DNA from: Neurospora tetraspora
Lineage: Eukaryota > Ascomycota > Sordariomycetes > Sordariales > Sordariaceae
Reading direction: 5' to 3'
DNA: 64,000 nucleotides
NCBI RefSeq assembly: GCF_033439725.1
Contig: NW_026944384.1
Location: 62,001-126,000 of the forward strand
A model generated the notes under the pieces. The model ran no database searches. It was not told the origin of the DNA and saw nothing but the letters and a program-made list of their open reading frames with translations. This document shows positions 53,305-64,000 of the stretch, piece by piece. A program made the translations under genes and the position numbers. How positions within the stretch are numbered: position 1 is the first letter of the stretch; each line of letters begins with the position of its first letter.

Positions 53305-54980
53305 AGGGTGCCAACATGTGGGACGGTATAAGCGATGCGGATACGGTCTCGGAGTCGGGTAGGGGCGTCGCTCCTTCGGGCCGGGGTCAACCGGACCGAT
53401 CTCTCGCTCACTCGATGAGGCGGGAGAGTCAATGAGTCAGCGATGTGGGAAGCAGCAGCATTTACGGGTTATGGGATCTAATAAGGGTCCAAGAAGCCAA
53501 TCGGCATTGGACATGCGGCTAGAGCAACCAAGTTTTTGGATACCATCGTCCAACTTGGGACATATAACTTGTAATCATGGAATGAGGTTATGGGAATGTG
53601 GGCGACGATGTTTTGGATTATATATATGTACATAAGGATGGGATTATGATATGGGGGAAGGTGACTGACTATGAGGTCTATTTCATGCCATTATGAGCAT
53701 CACGACTCTCATGTACTTGGGACTGGAAAAAAGGATGGCAGATGCCATGTATACTATCACATACGCTCTGGAAGAGTAATCTATAAGTTTAATGTTGCGA
53801 TGAAGCATTCCAAGTCTGCCCAACACTGCTGTTTGAACTCTCCCCGGAAATGTGATGGAAAAGGGAAACAAAGGGACAAAATAAGTGGAGGCGGGGGAAG
53901 GGTAGAGATCGAAGGCACGACGATGTAATTTCTGCGCGGGTGCGGCGGCCTAACACTTTCTTTGACGCGATACTTCTGTCATTGCGACAATTTGCAGGGG
54001 ACTGCACGTCATCTGGCATGCGCCCGAAGTACCTCACACTGCCAAGCGGTTATAAGGGTTAAAAGGCAGACCCGGACCCTGATTCTGTTCAACCTCCAAA
54101 CTTCCCCGGATTTGTCTGTTTGTTGCTCTCAGTCCGTCGACAGTCACAGGTCACTTGTGGAATTCGACCCATCGTTTTTGGAAAAAGAAAAAGACTCACG
54201 ATCGAGACACAACGGGGGGCAATCCATCATCTGATATATCACGATATCAGGGACGAAAATCCAGGCGCAACCCCTCACTGCTTTGCGCGAATACCCGGCC
54301 TTTTGGACTGCTCGTCTTAGGCCGGCCGATAAGATCAACTGAGGGCAGCATTTACAGTGGACGACGGGTCTCGGACTCTGGCACCGATCCCCAACTTGAA
54401 GGGCGAAGGCCTCCCAACACGACAAGGACTGACTCATAAAGAGCGTTGAGACGATCAACTACACGGCATAAGACGAACCTGCCTGGAATCCACCGGTCTC
54501 TGCCCAACAACCCGATTGTTCATCCGACCTGTTAGTTTCTGTCGATATCTTAGAAGAACGTGATCGCGGCGCTGAGGTGCTTTCTCTTAGCTTCCACATC
54601 CCACCAAACACGCCAAACAAGCCCACCAAGACAGTGATCGCCGCCCCACCCAAAGCCCCCGGCCCCTTCACCACCAAACAAAAGCCTCCAATCCCCGCCA
54701 TTCCCGGCTAATCCAGTGATCCCACTGTCTTCGATCATCTGGGGCAGAAAGTCACTCCACCCTCTCTCGTCGTTGTTGCTCTCGACACTTCCATCTTTCC
54801 ACCGACCGACGACTTGCTTTCTCAATCCAACAATCTCACCTCGCCAACAACACGAAACGACAGCTTAACTTTGCTTGCGCGCGCGTCTTATCTTCACCTT
54901 CTTCGGTCAACATTATCGTCGATACCTTCTTGATCGCAGTTCATTGACTGTTCATCAACACACACAGCTTGTTTCCAAAC
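53305..54980. other. Intergenic interval
   Basis: 3' flank of the permease and promoter of the GLC8-type gene. A pyrimidine-rich stretch just before 54981 is typical of fungal 5' leaders. No gene is supported. Confidence 0.5.
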
Positions 54981-55999
54981 ATGTCAACCGCCATGGAAAC
55001 GTCACCTACACACTCTCCGCCGCCTCTTACGGTCCCGCGGCCAAAGGGTATGTTGAGCCAGCCCCCAACCCAGCAACGCAGTCGCCCAGTTCCTTCATCG
55101 ATATTCGATTGCTAACGGATGCTTCATGTCCAGGTATTCTCAAGAACTCTTACCGTGGCTCTCCGCCCGCGGGCCCAATTTCCCCCCTCGACACCCACCA
55201 CCACGACGCGAGTCACCCCCCGCCACTGATCCACATGCCCTCCTCCGCCAAGGAGGCCAAGGAGATCACCATCATGAACACTCAGATCAACGCCGGTCCC
55301 CGCCGCGCATCATCGGTCGCCGGATCGCGGCCCGGTCTCAGCGGTTCCCGCCGCTCGACAACGCCCAGCCATCACGGCGACGAAGACTCCGCGGAACAAG
55401 GCCAGCGCCTCAAATGGGACGAGGCGAACCTCTACCTCACCGAGCAGGAGCGCTCCAGCACCATGAAGATCGACGAGCCCAAGACGCCGTACGCTAAGCA
55501 CTATGATCCCGCCGAGGACCCCTCGGACGACGACGAGGAAGCCCCAGAAGCCATCGACCATAACAAGATCGACATGGATCGCGTGGACGGCCTGTCGCCT
55601 CTCCCTAAGCAGAACAAGCGCAGGCATGGCAACATTGACGACGAGATCCCCGGCCTGTCGCTCGGCGAGCCTGAGGAGGCGGTGCCCGAGGGTGGCTTCC
55701 CCTTTGGAAAGGGTGCTACTGCCCATTCAGAGGATGGCGGTTCGCCTAAGCGCCCCAGAGCTGTGCACGTTGATAGCAACGGCAGCGGCCATGATCCCGA
55801 TGATGAACTTGATGGCCTCAGCGCCGAAGAGAGGGAGAAGCATCGCAAGTTTGAGGAGATGCGCAAGAAGCACTACGAGATGAGGAGCGTGGCTTCGCTA
55901 CTTGGTCACCCGGAGAATCTGGAAGATGAGGACGATGATGAGGATGAGGAGACCCCTGAGGTGCCGCCTCTTCCGACAATGCCCAATGGATCGTCGTAG
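54981..55999 (+). CDS. glc8: Protein phosphatase 1 regulatory subunit GLC8 / inhibitor-2, 310 aa
   Basis: Regulates type 1 protein phosphatase (Glc7) in cytosol and nucleus. Exon 1 is 54981-55047; the intron (55048-55133) has a GTATGT donor, GCTAAC branch and GTCCAG acceptor; exon 2 runs to TAG 55999. Splicing creates the first PP1-binding motif, KGILKNS (residues 22-28), which straddles the junction and confirms the model. Further family motifs are RLKWDEANL (about 115), [10 protein letters not shown] (about 135, the site phosphorylated by GSK3-type kinase in inhibitor-2) and a charged helix [11 protein letters not shown] near residue 265. The linker is acidic and Ser/Pro-rich, and the C-terminus has an Asp/Glu run. 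It is longer than yeast Glc8 (229 aa), as usual in filamentous fungi. Confidence 0.9.
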
Positions 56000-56797
56000 G
56001 AAGGAGACCCAGAGGGCGTCGATCGCAGTTACGTGTCGCGTATCGGGACCTTCAAGCTTTAGCCTTAGCCGTCACGCCTGTTGATGGTCTGACGGTTACG
56101 GTGATCCGAGTCCTAGCAACAAAGAAGATGGATATGGAGGCCAGGAGGTTGCGGTGGCGTGCATTGCTAAGATTGCGATACTGGAGGACGACTGCGATAC
56201 AGCTACCGGTGCGCCCGGGTAAGAGAAGGACGCGATGGACGTTTACTTTCGTGTCTGGGACGGTTTATGTATGTGGTTGATGACTGGGCGGTCCCTATTT
56301 TATCTCCCTACGGCTTGCTCTTATTGAAGGGAAAGGGTTGGTGATGGTATACCTTATATCAGTCGGCGCGCGGCCGATCTGATTGGCGTCTGCATTTCGA
56401 ATTTTGATAGCGAAGCATCAATGTGTTTCTTTTTTGTTCTCTTCTTACGAACCCTATGGATTATGAAGGTTTTCATGTATTACAGGCCCCCCTTTTCTGA
56501 TATCAAAACACAAGAATAAGAATGCACACGCAGCCTCTTACCATTCTTCTTTCTATTCTTTTCTCCTCGCTTCTCTCGATAGCTTCGATAGGGACAATAA
56601 TATGGGCGGACACACGTTTATGGCACTCGAGTCTCTTTACATAAGAGGTAATCCCAAGAAACCATCCAGAAGTTCTTTGTCTAGATTGTCATCGTGATAT
56701 TGTAACGCCAAACCCCAAGCAATGCTTCCCAGTTCACAACGTGTGATCCTCCTCTTGTCCACGGCTCCACTTCCCCTATCTTCCGAGAGGGGGCAGC
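56000..56797. terminator. Convergent 3' interval
   Basis: Shared 3' region between the GLC8-type gene (plus) and LCL2 (minus). No open frame of note. Confidence 0.4.
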
Positions 56798-57310
56798 TCA
56801 GAGCATCCCCTTCCTAGCCAATTCAATCTTCCTCGCCGCCTCTCCAGCCTTGAACCCTCCCCTCGAGACACAAATACGCTGACCCTCCGCTAGCTCAGCC
56901 TTGTCTTCGTGCGACGGCCACGGGCAAGGGCAGTGGTGTGGGTAGTGGACGCATGCTGTTTGTTCATCGTTGTGTTATCCCGATTAGCCTCTCTGTTCAG
57001 TTCTGCCCCATCTATCTTTGTTTCCCAAACCTAAACCAACAAACAATGAAAGGAAGTCCCGCCACATACCCAAAGTATCAGGACACAAATACTTGTCGCA
57101 ATGCGCCCGCTGGTAATTCGCCTGGTAAATCGACGGGTCGCTGGGCACATTCGGGTGCTGTTGCTGGCCGTGGCCGCGGTGCTGGTGCTGTTCTTGTTGG
57201 TGACCGTGCCCGTGTCCGCCGAACATTTGGTCGAAGAAGGAGCCGAATTGGGCGGCTATGGGGGAGGCGAGGGTGAGGAGGGAGAGGAGGAGGAGGTGGA
57301 GGGTGCGCAT
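56798..57310 (-). CDS. lcl2: Long chronological lifespan protein 2 (LCL2), 132 aa
   Basis: Small secretory-pathway protein linked in yeast to chronological lifespan and ER-associated degradation. Exon 1 is 57310-57070 and exon 2 is 56955-56798; the intron has a GTATGT donor and an AACAG acceptor, phase 1. The N-terminus is a clear signal peptide ([19 protein letters not shown], cut before QFGSFF). A His/Gln-rich spacer ([17 protein letters not shown]) precedes [13 protein letters not shown] and the cysteine-bearing core [10 protein letters not shown], joined by splicing to [19 protein letters not shown] and [10 protein letters not shown], the diagnostic LCL2 block. It ends ARKGML. Length and motif order match the family, so confidence is high. 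It is head to head with bL27m. Confidence 0.93.
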
Positions 57311-58029
57311 TTTGACGTTCTTATTCGTAGAAGATAATCGGTTGGGATTGGAGAGGAATGGGTAAATGACTGGTGGTGTGGTGGTGTTGCGACGGGATCT
57401 TGGACGATTAGGTTGTCGCCAAGCTGTCAATTACACGGCTGGCGATGGCGATGGCGATGGCGATGGAAACAGTGCTGTGGTCGCTGGAAGCTACGGGCGT
57501 CCAGTGCAGGGGCCTTGCTGGCCAATTTGTCCAAATCCCGGGACTGTTCGTGTTATCTTATCTTATCTTATCGTACCTCTCGTGCACTGACCCTGTGCTT
57601 GGCCGCCTCTGCGGTTAGGGACTGGGTGACTAAGCAGAAAGCTACCCCGGGGTTGGCCAATGCGCTGCCCTCAAGTCTTGGCTCTCCGGCTCGCGGCTCT
57701 GGTGCGACCTCAACTTTTGAGTGGGGCATTTTTTCGGTCGCTCACGGCTTTGGACTGGACCCGCCCGAATTTGAGTTTGGTTTTCGTTCGACTCCCGCGC
57801 GTCGTGCGGACATTGGCAACCCTTCCTCCGTCCGCTCCGCCCGCAGGTCCCCTCCCCCCTCCGTCCTCCGACCGCACCCACCACCCACACTCCGCCCGGT
57901 CGCCCCCCGCCCTCCGTGTGTGGTGTCTTCGAACTTTGTCCCGGGACGACACGACTGGACAACGACGACGACTGCCTCGGACCGACGACGACGACGACTT
58001 CATAAGCACAATCACAAACAACAAACACA
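57311..58029. promoter_or_regulatory. Bidirectional promoter interval, LCL2 / bL27m
   Basis: 718 bp between two divergent start codons. It contains pyrimidine-rich and CGACGACGA-type purine/pyrimidine stretches near the bL27m leader and a TCTTATCTTATCTTATC triplet repeat at about 57555. Overlapping ORFs here are chance. Confidence 0.5.
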
Positions 58030-59501
58030 ATGCATCTAGCACAGCTGCGGCAGCCTTTGACGAGGGCTGCTGCCAACAGCTGCCACTCCGTCTGCCGGTT
58101 ACCCACCACCCACTCCTCCGTCTCGGCGACCGCAATCCTCTCCGAGCAGTTCGCCCACCTCCGCATCGGCCCAACAAGTAGCAATGTTGCCGTCCAGGGT
58201 CGCCGTTATGCCAGTGTCAAGTCCCAGGGTGCCTACAAGCTCAAGCCCAAGAAGACGATCCCCAAGAAGCTCGGCGCAAAGAAGACGGGTGGTATGTTTG
58301 CACCATACAAGGCTTGCGCGCATTGCGCAGCAACAATAACGCTGACCTTGTCTCTTTGCTCAAAGACCAGTACGTAATCCCCGGCAACATCATCTACAAG
58401 CAGCGCGGCACACTATGGCACCCCGGCGAGAACACCATCATGGGCCGCGACCACACCATCCACGCCGCCGTCGCCGGCTACGTCAAGTACTACCGTGACC
58501 CCCAGCGCCACCCGGACCGTCAGTACATCGGCGTCGTCTTCAACCGCAACGACAAGCTCCCTTACCCCCAGGACGCCCCGCGCAAGCGCAAGCTCGGCCT
58601 CGTCGCCATGCCCCGCAAGGTCGAAGAGGTCGAGAAGCCCACCGTGTCCGCCTCCGGCCTTCCCCTCTGGGTCACCCGCCACGAGACCATCGAGATCCCC
58701 CCACCAGCAGTGACGACGCCCGCTGCCGCCGGCAAGGAAGTCAAGGGCAAGGGCGCCCGCGTAACAGCCTCCGGCGCCGCCGCCGTCCCTGCCTCCAGCA
58801 GCAGCACCATCTCCGCCTCCTCGTCAAACAACGGCGGCTCCTCCGTCATCGCCGAACTCATCAAGGAAAAGCTCGCCGCCCGCGCCGAGTACAACGCGCG
58901 ACAATCGGCTCTGCGCAAGCTGCAGCAGCAAAAGATGCTCGCGCGCCGCGGCACGCGCGTCCTGCGCCTGATGAACAACTACTCGTACCGCGAGACCAAC
59001 TGGGAGATTGGTCGCTTGATCGGCGACCCCGGTTCCGTGCCCGGTACCGAGAAGATCGGCAGCAGAAAGGCCAAGTTCCGCGCGCGCAGGAGGAGAAGAA
59101 ACACTTTCTTGCTCGGCATCAAGGAGCGGAAGCTGGCCAAGGCGGACAGACGCGAGGAGTACAGGAGACGTGTGCGCGAGAAGAGGGAGCAGAGGTTGGT
59201 GCAGAGGCAAGAGTTTTTGGCGAAGCAGAGGGAGGCCAAGAAGGCTAGGGAGGCCAAGGAGGGTGGTGCTGCTGAGAAGGTTGAGAAGAAGGAGGTGAAG
59301 GCTGAGAAGCCTGCTGCTGCCCCCAAGGTTGAGGAGAAGAAGGCTGAGAAGCCCAAGGCTCCCGAGGTCAAGAAGGAGAGCAAGCCCAAGGTTGAGGAGA
59401 AGAAGCCTGCTGCTGCTGCTGCTGCTGAGAAGCCCAAGGCTGAGGAGAAGAAGAAGGCTGCTGAGCCCAAAAAGGACTCCAAGACCGAGAAGAAGGAGTA
59501 A
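58030..59501 (+). CDS. mrp7: Mitochondrial large-subunit ribosomal protein bL27m, 465 aa
   Basis: Component of the mitochondrial ribosome near the peptidyl-transferase centre. Exon 1 is 58030-58291; a 74-bp intron (GTATGT ... CAAAG, phase 1) follows; exon 2 is 58366-59501. The N-terminus is a mitochondrial presequence ([17 protein letters not shown]; Arg/Ser/Ala-rich). The conserved L27 domain is [30 protein letters not shown] and [16 protein letters not shown] fungal extension of about 300 residues contains [38 protein letters not shown] and a final tail of Lys/Glu/Ala/Pro repeats ([10 protein letters not shown] type). Bacterial L27 is about 85-90 aa and yeast Mrp7 371 aa, so the tail is long even for fungi. 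Confidence 0.93.
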
Positions 59502-60099
59502 GGGAAGGGAGGATTGTTAGAATACGAAAGGTGATGTACCACCATGTGTTATTATTATACTAAGATCTTTTGTCTTTTCTGCCGTGTGGAATATGTCCCT
59601 ACCGTCGTACCCTTTCTTTCCCATTGCGCGCTGCATGAGAACTGTGAGGGTCAGGGTCACGATGTCTGAAAAATGTGGTCTAAAATCATAGACAGGTGGA
59701 TGGGAATGAAACGAGAAGTGCATGTGATGGACATTGCATTGAGACGAAGATGCTGTATGAATACGACGGCAATAAATGCTGTGAAAACCGCCGGGGGGCA
59801 TGGTGTGAGATCGCAATGTGTTGAGCGTCTTGGATTTGCTGGGAAGAAAGTTCTTTTCGTTCCTCCAAGTGGTGGTTTGACCGGAACAAAAACAACACCG
59901 GCTGCAAGTGCACGATTTCCTACTCAGAACATTTAAAGGGACAATGGCCATTGTCAAGTTTTGTTTGCTGCGATGTTCAAAGTTGCTAGGTACATATGTT
60001 GTGGCTAGGCGACACGAGCTTTGTCCTTCATGATCAGGGGTATCTGTTTACTTCAGACGACTTGTTGACACTCGGTTATAAAAGACTCAACTGGCCCCT
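59502..60099. other. Intergenic interval
   Basis: 3' flank of bL27m. No gene is seen. Confidence 0.5.
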
Positions 60100-60348
60100 T
60101 CACGCATGTTTTCCTTCTTCTGCTTGCTTCTTGCCATCTCGAGATGCTCTTGAATGTCTTCCGATGAGCATCCTTGAAGGCCCTCCCAACAATCTACCGG
60201 CAGATATATCAACTACATCCTTCTCTACAGCATTAATGCTGGTGAGGGTTCTCTTGTGCTTGGGACGAGAGACACCGGCGGGAGCAATGCTGCCCTGGAT
60301 ATCGACAAGAGGAGTGCCAACGGATGGCCTCTTTTTCTGGGGGGACAT
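60100..60348 (-). pseudogene. N-terminal fragment of a glycogen phosphorylase gene
   Basis: ATG at 60348 opens MSPQKKRPSVGTPLVDIQGS, then IAPAGVSRPKHKRTLTS, the characteristic N-terminus of filamentous-fungal glycogen phosphorylase (RPSVGAPLxDIQGA ... GxSRPKHKRTxTGF). After about 42 residues the similarity fades. Downstream EDIQEHLEMARSKQKKENM in another frame keeps coding character but lacks the HVETTLARS block. The catalytic domain and pyridoxal-phosphate site are absent. It is a copied first exon, not an enzyme. It could also be a small gene that captured this exon, since the frame to TGA (82 aa) is unbroken. Confidence 0.5.
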
Positions 60349-60858
60349 GCTGTGTGGTGAAGGCCATTGTGGGAGATGGATAGGGATGTTTGGCCACGAT
60401 GTTCATCCGGACATGTCCAGCGGTATGCCGCTCGTCCCCCACCTCCGACCTATGCTTCTCTCACCTCCTTCTCACCTTCCAACCATCATGACAACATCAA
60501 CGACAAAGTGAGAACGAAGTGATCTTCCAATCCCGTTCGTTCCTTCCGACAGAAGCCCTAATTCACAAGGCACCAGCCACAATCGAGTTTTTCTTTGCCG
60601 GACCGGGACACGGCACACGGGACGGGTTGCGCACTTGCACATTTTGCACACTTGCGTGGGAAGCCATCCGTGCTCTTGGCTGGCCACGAATTCTTTTTTT
60701 CCCCCGGTGTTGCGAACTCTCCCATTTTTTCCCTCGGCCAACACCACCACATCCGCCATCACCTACGACTTGCTTAATTGCTTCTCAAGGATTGCAATCG
60801 CATTGCAATCGCATTTGCATTAGCTCATCATTGCCCATCAGATTGCAACCATTCGACA
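60349..60858. promoter_or_regulatory. Divergent upstream interval
   Basis: Lies between the glycogen phosphorylase-like start (minus) and the family gene at 60859 (plus). Overlapping frames have no recognisable content. A GCAATCGCATTGCAATCGCA near-repeat occurs at about 60794. Confidence 0.4.
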
Positions 60859-62537
60859 ATGCCTCGTCGTCGTCTTCGTGATCGTGCCGGTACCGAATCC
60901 GAGTCGCACTCCGACTCCGACAGTTCGGGAGACCAAGAGCCTCAGGAGGAGTGGCTTAAGGAGAGACAACGCACTGGCGGATTTAAAGTCTTGAGGAATG
61001 ATGAGCGCAACTATAATGAGTGGTGCGGACGCAACGGTATGTCAATCAATCCCCATCCTCCAGTGCCATCAACTGGGCGGATCTCAGAACAATGTCACTA
61101 AGATCCAGCCCAAAGCACAGGGCGAACAAATCCACGTTGTCGGCAACGGCGCAATGTATCCGGAGGGCTATCAGCCCAGTTGGAACCAGGTCAATTCGTG
61201 GCGATGCCCTCTTCATGATTGTCACGAGGCGTTTGATCTTCCCCACAGGTTGGGCAATCACTTCAAGGTACGTCCGCATCACGATCACCAGATTGACCTC
61301 GCAGCAGCGGAGGAGTTTCCTGACCGTTGTTCAAACGCAGATGAAGCACCGAAAGGCACTGTTACACGATTGCCGTAATGGCAAGTTTATCAAGACGGGC
61401 AAGAAACGTGTGCCGACCGCCAAAGAATATCGTAATGGTCGTGCGGCATGGGCGCCTATCGTTATAGGACGGGCTGTTTATCCTGGTGGTCAACCACGAC
61501 CTCAGCAAGCACAGGGCCAGCAGGTTGCGGCTCAACAAGGCGCGGCTCAACCAGTACCGGCGGCACAGGCTGCTCCCGCTGCTCCCGTCCCAGCTGCTCC
61601 TGCTCCTGCGCCGGTACCTGCTCCGGCACCTGCCCCTGCGCCTCAGCCTGTTCTCGCACGTGCGCCTCCAATTCGTGCTGACAACGGTGCGCCTAGTTCT
61701 TCTGCTCTCGCGGCCATCAACGTAGTCCCGGTTTTGCTCCCGCGCGCTCCCGCAATCGTCCCGCCCGGCCAACTTCCCCTTCGCGAGCTCCCGGCCGCAG
61801 CGGCCAATAACCGTGGCAATAGCAGCAACCAAAGGAACAACGGCGGCGCCAATAGGAGAAACAACAGCAACAGGACTCCCGACTTCACCAAGCCCAAGAA
61901 TCCATCGATCTGGGACTATATCAACAGCTTTACCCCTTCGCCTCTCCCTCTCCCACTCGACGCCTGTCTCCTGACCCTCCTCTCCGAACCTCGTGTCTGT
62001 GCCCTTCCTAAGTGCTGGAAGCATCGCCTCCGGACTTCTACCCCGTTCCCTTCATCGCCTTCGCCGACCCCAACTCCTCCTGCCTCTATCTCACCGTTCT
62101 ATCCCCCTTCGAATCTTTCTCGTTCCGGCCTTGCCGTTGCCGGACCTTCCAGCAACACTAATAACGCCAACAACAATGAGAACAACAACCTTAACTCATC
62201 AGGCCCCCTAACCCTCAAAGACCTCGGCTCCCTCGCCTTATACCTCTCCCGCAAGGACTCAACGACACCCTGCCACTCGCCGCACTGTCCCGTCGGCAAA
62301 CTTTCGCGCGCCAGATTCGACGAGATTAACAAGGCATTCAACGAGGGGAGCACGACAATTCATAAAGACATGGCATTTCCGAAGTGTAAGGGCGTTAGAG
62401 AGGAGGATTTGACGGGAGAGAGTGACGGTGTGAGGGCGATGAGGGAGCGGTTTGGCGAGTTTGGGGGGTGCGTTAATGCGTATTGGGCTGAAGGGGAGGA
62501 GGTGGAGGTGGGGGAGGTAGTGATGGAGGATGCGTGA
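60859..62537 (+). CDS. Zinc-finger/central-domain family protein N-Z-M, 508 aa
   Basis: Exons 60859-61036, 61116-61267 and 61341-62537 close in phase (1, then 0), the same pattern as the 32.75-35.13 kb member. Exon 1 ends at GTATGT; the acceptor CCCAAAG at 61115 is the only one that keeps the conserved frame. Exon 1 is acidic/Ser-rich and ends NDERNYNEWCGRN (N motif). Residues 72-78 read AMYPEGY. The finger uses C90, C95, H108 and H113, with the last His in exon 3, followed by KALLHDCRNGKF. An Ala/Pro repeat (residues about 150-230) and an Asn-rich stretch lead into the central domain: IWDYINSFTPSPLPLPL, CALPKCWKHRL, PCHSPHC, MAFPKCKG, GGCVNAYW. It ends soon after, so no cupin-like domain is present. 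Probably intact. Confidence 0.75.
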
Positions 62538-63804
62538 GGTTGTTGTATTGTTTGTTGATTGTGGTGGTGGTTGGTGAAGCTGCGTGGGCTGAGTGTTGTG
62601 CGAGAATGCTGTGTAAGAGGGGGCGGGAAAGTTTAGAAGACGAGAGAAAGAGGAGGACGAATCGCTTGGCGCAGTGGAGGGATTGAAGAGCGGTTGTTGA
62701 AGTCAACAGGCTCGGTTGGTTGGGAGGTTATGTTTCGTTCTGTTTCTTTTGCTGTTCTTTTCCCTTTCTGTTTCACGAGATACCCCTTTGCACTTCCGGC
62801 GTCTAGGTTCCGATTTAAGTTCTTTTTGCAAGCCGAGTGGCATATTCACTCCAAGAGAGGACCTTTCGGATCATGTTTTAGTTTACATGATGCTTGCAAC
62901 GTTGTTTTCTATGTCATCCCTGTTTTCGTTGACACTGCGTAGGCGGAAGATCTCGGCTTACCTGCTCGGGATGTGAGCCTCCATTCGCCTTGCCGTATCT
63001 CCCAGCCTCGCGCTTTGTATCGAGGAAACTGCGAAGAGAAAGAGGCGGGGCGGGGCACGAAGCTTGATGCCATGAACTCCCGTCGAGGGAGCATCATCGC
63101 CACTCCAGCCAAAATATCCAATCCGCATGGTTCCATGGCGGCTGAGTGGCCGTGAAAAGAATACCTACCGCCGTTGTTCACGTGGTGGCCTCCAAGGGAT
63201 TTCGGGCTGGTGCGATGAACGCAAGCATGGATGGCAATGCCGGAAACACTTGGTTACATCTTGGGTCAGCATCTTCACAAAGTCGGCGTTTTTATCTTGC
63301 ACATCTTGCACCTTCCAGCGTTAGAAGAAGTCTTTCTGTCACGGCGCTCATTGTCAGTCGATTGTTCCAGCGATTTTCATTGAATGCATCTCTGTTGTTT
63401 CCTTCGTTTTCTTGCTCATTTCCACAAGCTCGTATCATACGTAATCACTTTCACGTCAAATACCAACTCCGAGTTCCTCCCTTCACTGGTCCTCAGCTTG
63501 CATCATCCCGTCTTGCGATGGTGACCCACCCGTTCTCAACTTGCCAGCCCGTGCCGGCCGTCAGGGCACACAGTCGTTTTTTCACCCAGTCCCGAAAGTT
63601 TCAGCTTCAGGTATCTAATCTAGTCTTTCTCTTGCGGAAGTCGTGACTCTCACCCTTTTTTCGGTCAAGTCCCACTACTCACTCTCCCCACGACATCAAG
63701 CGCGACCTGGCCTGCGTTATTGCTTTCTTTTCGCCAAGTCCCAGCCATCGCTTCCGTAACCTCTCGCTCTTTGTATCCCTCTTGCTGGTTTTTGGATTGC
63801 CACG
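62538..63804. other. Intergenic interval
   Basis: Holds the 3' flank of the preceding gene and the promoter and leader of the partial gene at the right edge. ORFs at 62694-62976 and 63146-63646 have no recognisable sequence. Confidence 0.45.
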
Positions 63805-64000
63805 ATGCCTCCTACCGATACGAGCAGAAAGCGACCCAGCGATGGAGGACCGGAAGATGCCCGGCCCCACAAGAGGAGATCGCAGGGCGCACCTGCTGCG
63901 TCCTCGAGCCCAGCCTCTGCCGAAGAGAGCGACCCTCCAGCGCTGACCAGTCTCGCGGATGGATCGAGGAGATACGGCGAGTTCAAGGGTGATATAGGTA
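63805..64000 (+). CDS. N-terminal exon of a further family member (cut by window end)
   Basis: ATG at 63805 in a CACGATGCC context opens MPPTDTSRKRPSDGGPEDAR, a basic PHKRRSQG stretch (possible nuclear signal) and a Ser/Ala/Pro linker, then DGSRRYGEFKGDIG. The last part is the N motif (GDGRRYSVWK at 35.07 kb, GDGKRRYDEWK at 26.65 kb), which in all other members closes the first exon. A donor would be expected within the next bases, and GGTA is the last thing visible. The rest of the gene should lie to the right, beginning with a zinc-finger exon. Confidence 0.6.
   Translation, partial: MPPTDTSRKRPSDGGPEDARPHKRRSQGAPAASSSPASAEESDPPALTSLADGSRRYGEFKGDIG

Noticed and set aside
57413-58184. Several frames above 150 codons between LCL2 and bL27m
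   Set aside because: They lie in a GC-rich shared promoter, conflict with one another and have low-complexity products.

Overview
The window is nuclear DNA of a filamentous ascomycete, most likely a Sordariomycete and probably Sordariales. The grounds are short 50-120 bp introns with GTAAGT-type donors and CTAAC-like branch sites, intact fungal genes (GLC8-type PP1 regulator, LCL2, mitochondrial bL27, a Zn2Cys6 regulator, a maltose-type permease), and a block of very AT-rich DNA that looks RIP-mutated (repeat-induced point mutation). There is no rRNA gene, intact tRNA gene or CRISPR array.

Layout. 1-11.8 kb is mostly decayed coding material on both strands: an Hsp70-like fragment, a detached cupin fragment, a two-exon C-terminal fragment and one larger gene (7.4-9.0 kb). 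12.14-16.90 kb is a RIP-degraded Mutator-like DNA transposon with 65-bp terminal inverted repeats. It lies in a host gene and carries two later solo LTRs. 17-35 kb is a repeat-rich cluster of paralogues, partial copies and copied intergenic blocks, with a neutral trehalase fragment. 36-64 kb is more ordinary: a polytopic membrane protein, inositol oxygenase, a Zn2Cys6 factor divergent from a sugar permease, GLC8, LCL2 and bL27m. Two more paralogues of the cluster family lie at 60.9-62.5 kb and at the right edge.

The main result is a recurring gene family with at least a dozen loci here. Its members are built from up to four parts: (N) a short first exon ending in an RRYxxWKG-like motif; (Z) a C2H2 zinc finger, C-X4-C-X12-H-X4-H, preceded by a G-x-hydrophobic-P-E-G-Y segment; (M) a central domain opening with WxYI and carrying RxLPxxWKxRL, FPRC and CCNAxY motifs; and (C) a C-terminal beta-rich domain resembling the cupin of Mif2/CENP-C. 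Two members (32.75-35.13 kb and 60.86-62.54 kb) give clean spliced models. Others are truncated, fused, split by the transposon or reduced to one module. I do not recognise the family as described. A zinc-binding, nuclear, possibly dimeric role is inferred.

The right half holds housekeeping and metabolic genes without obvious joint function, except that the Zn2Cys6 gene and the alpha-glucoside permease are divergent neighbours, and LCL2 and bL27m share a 0.7 kb divergent promoter interval.
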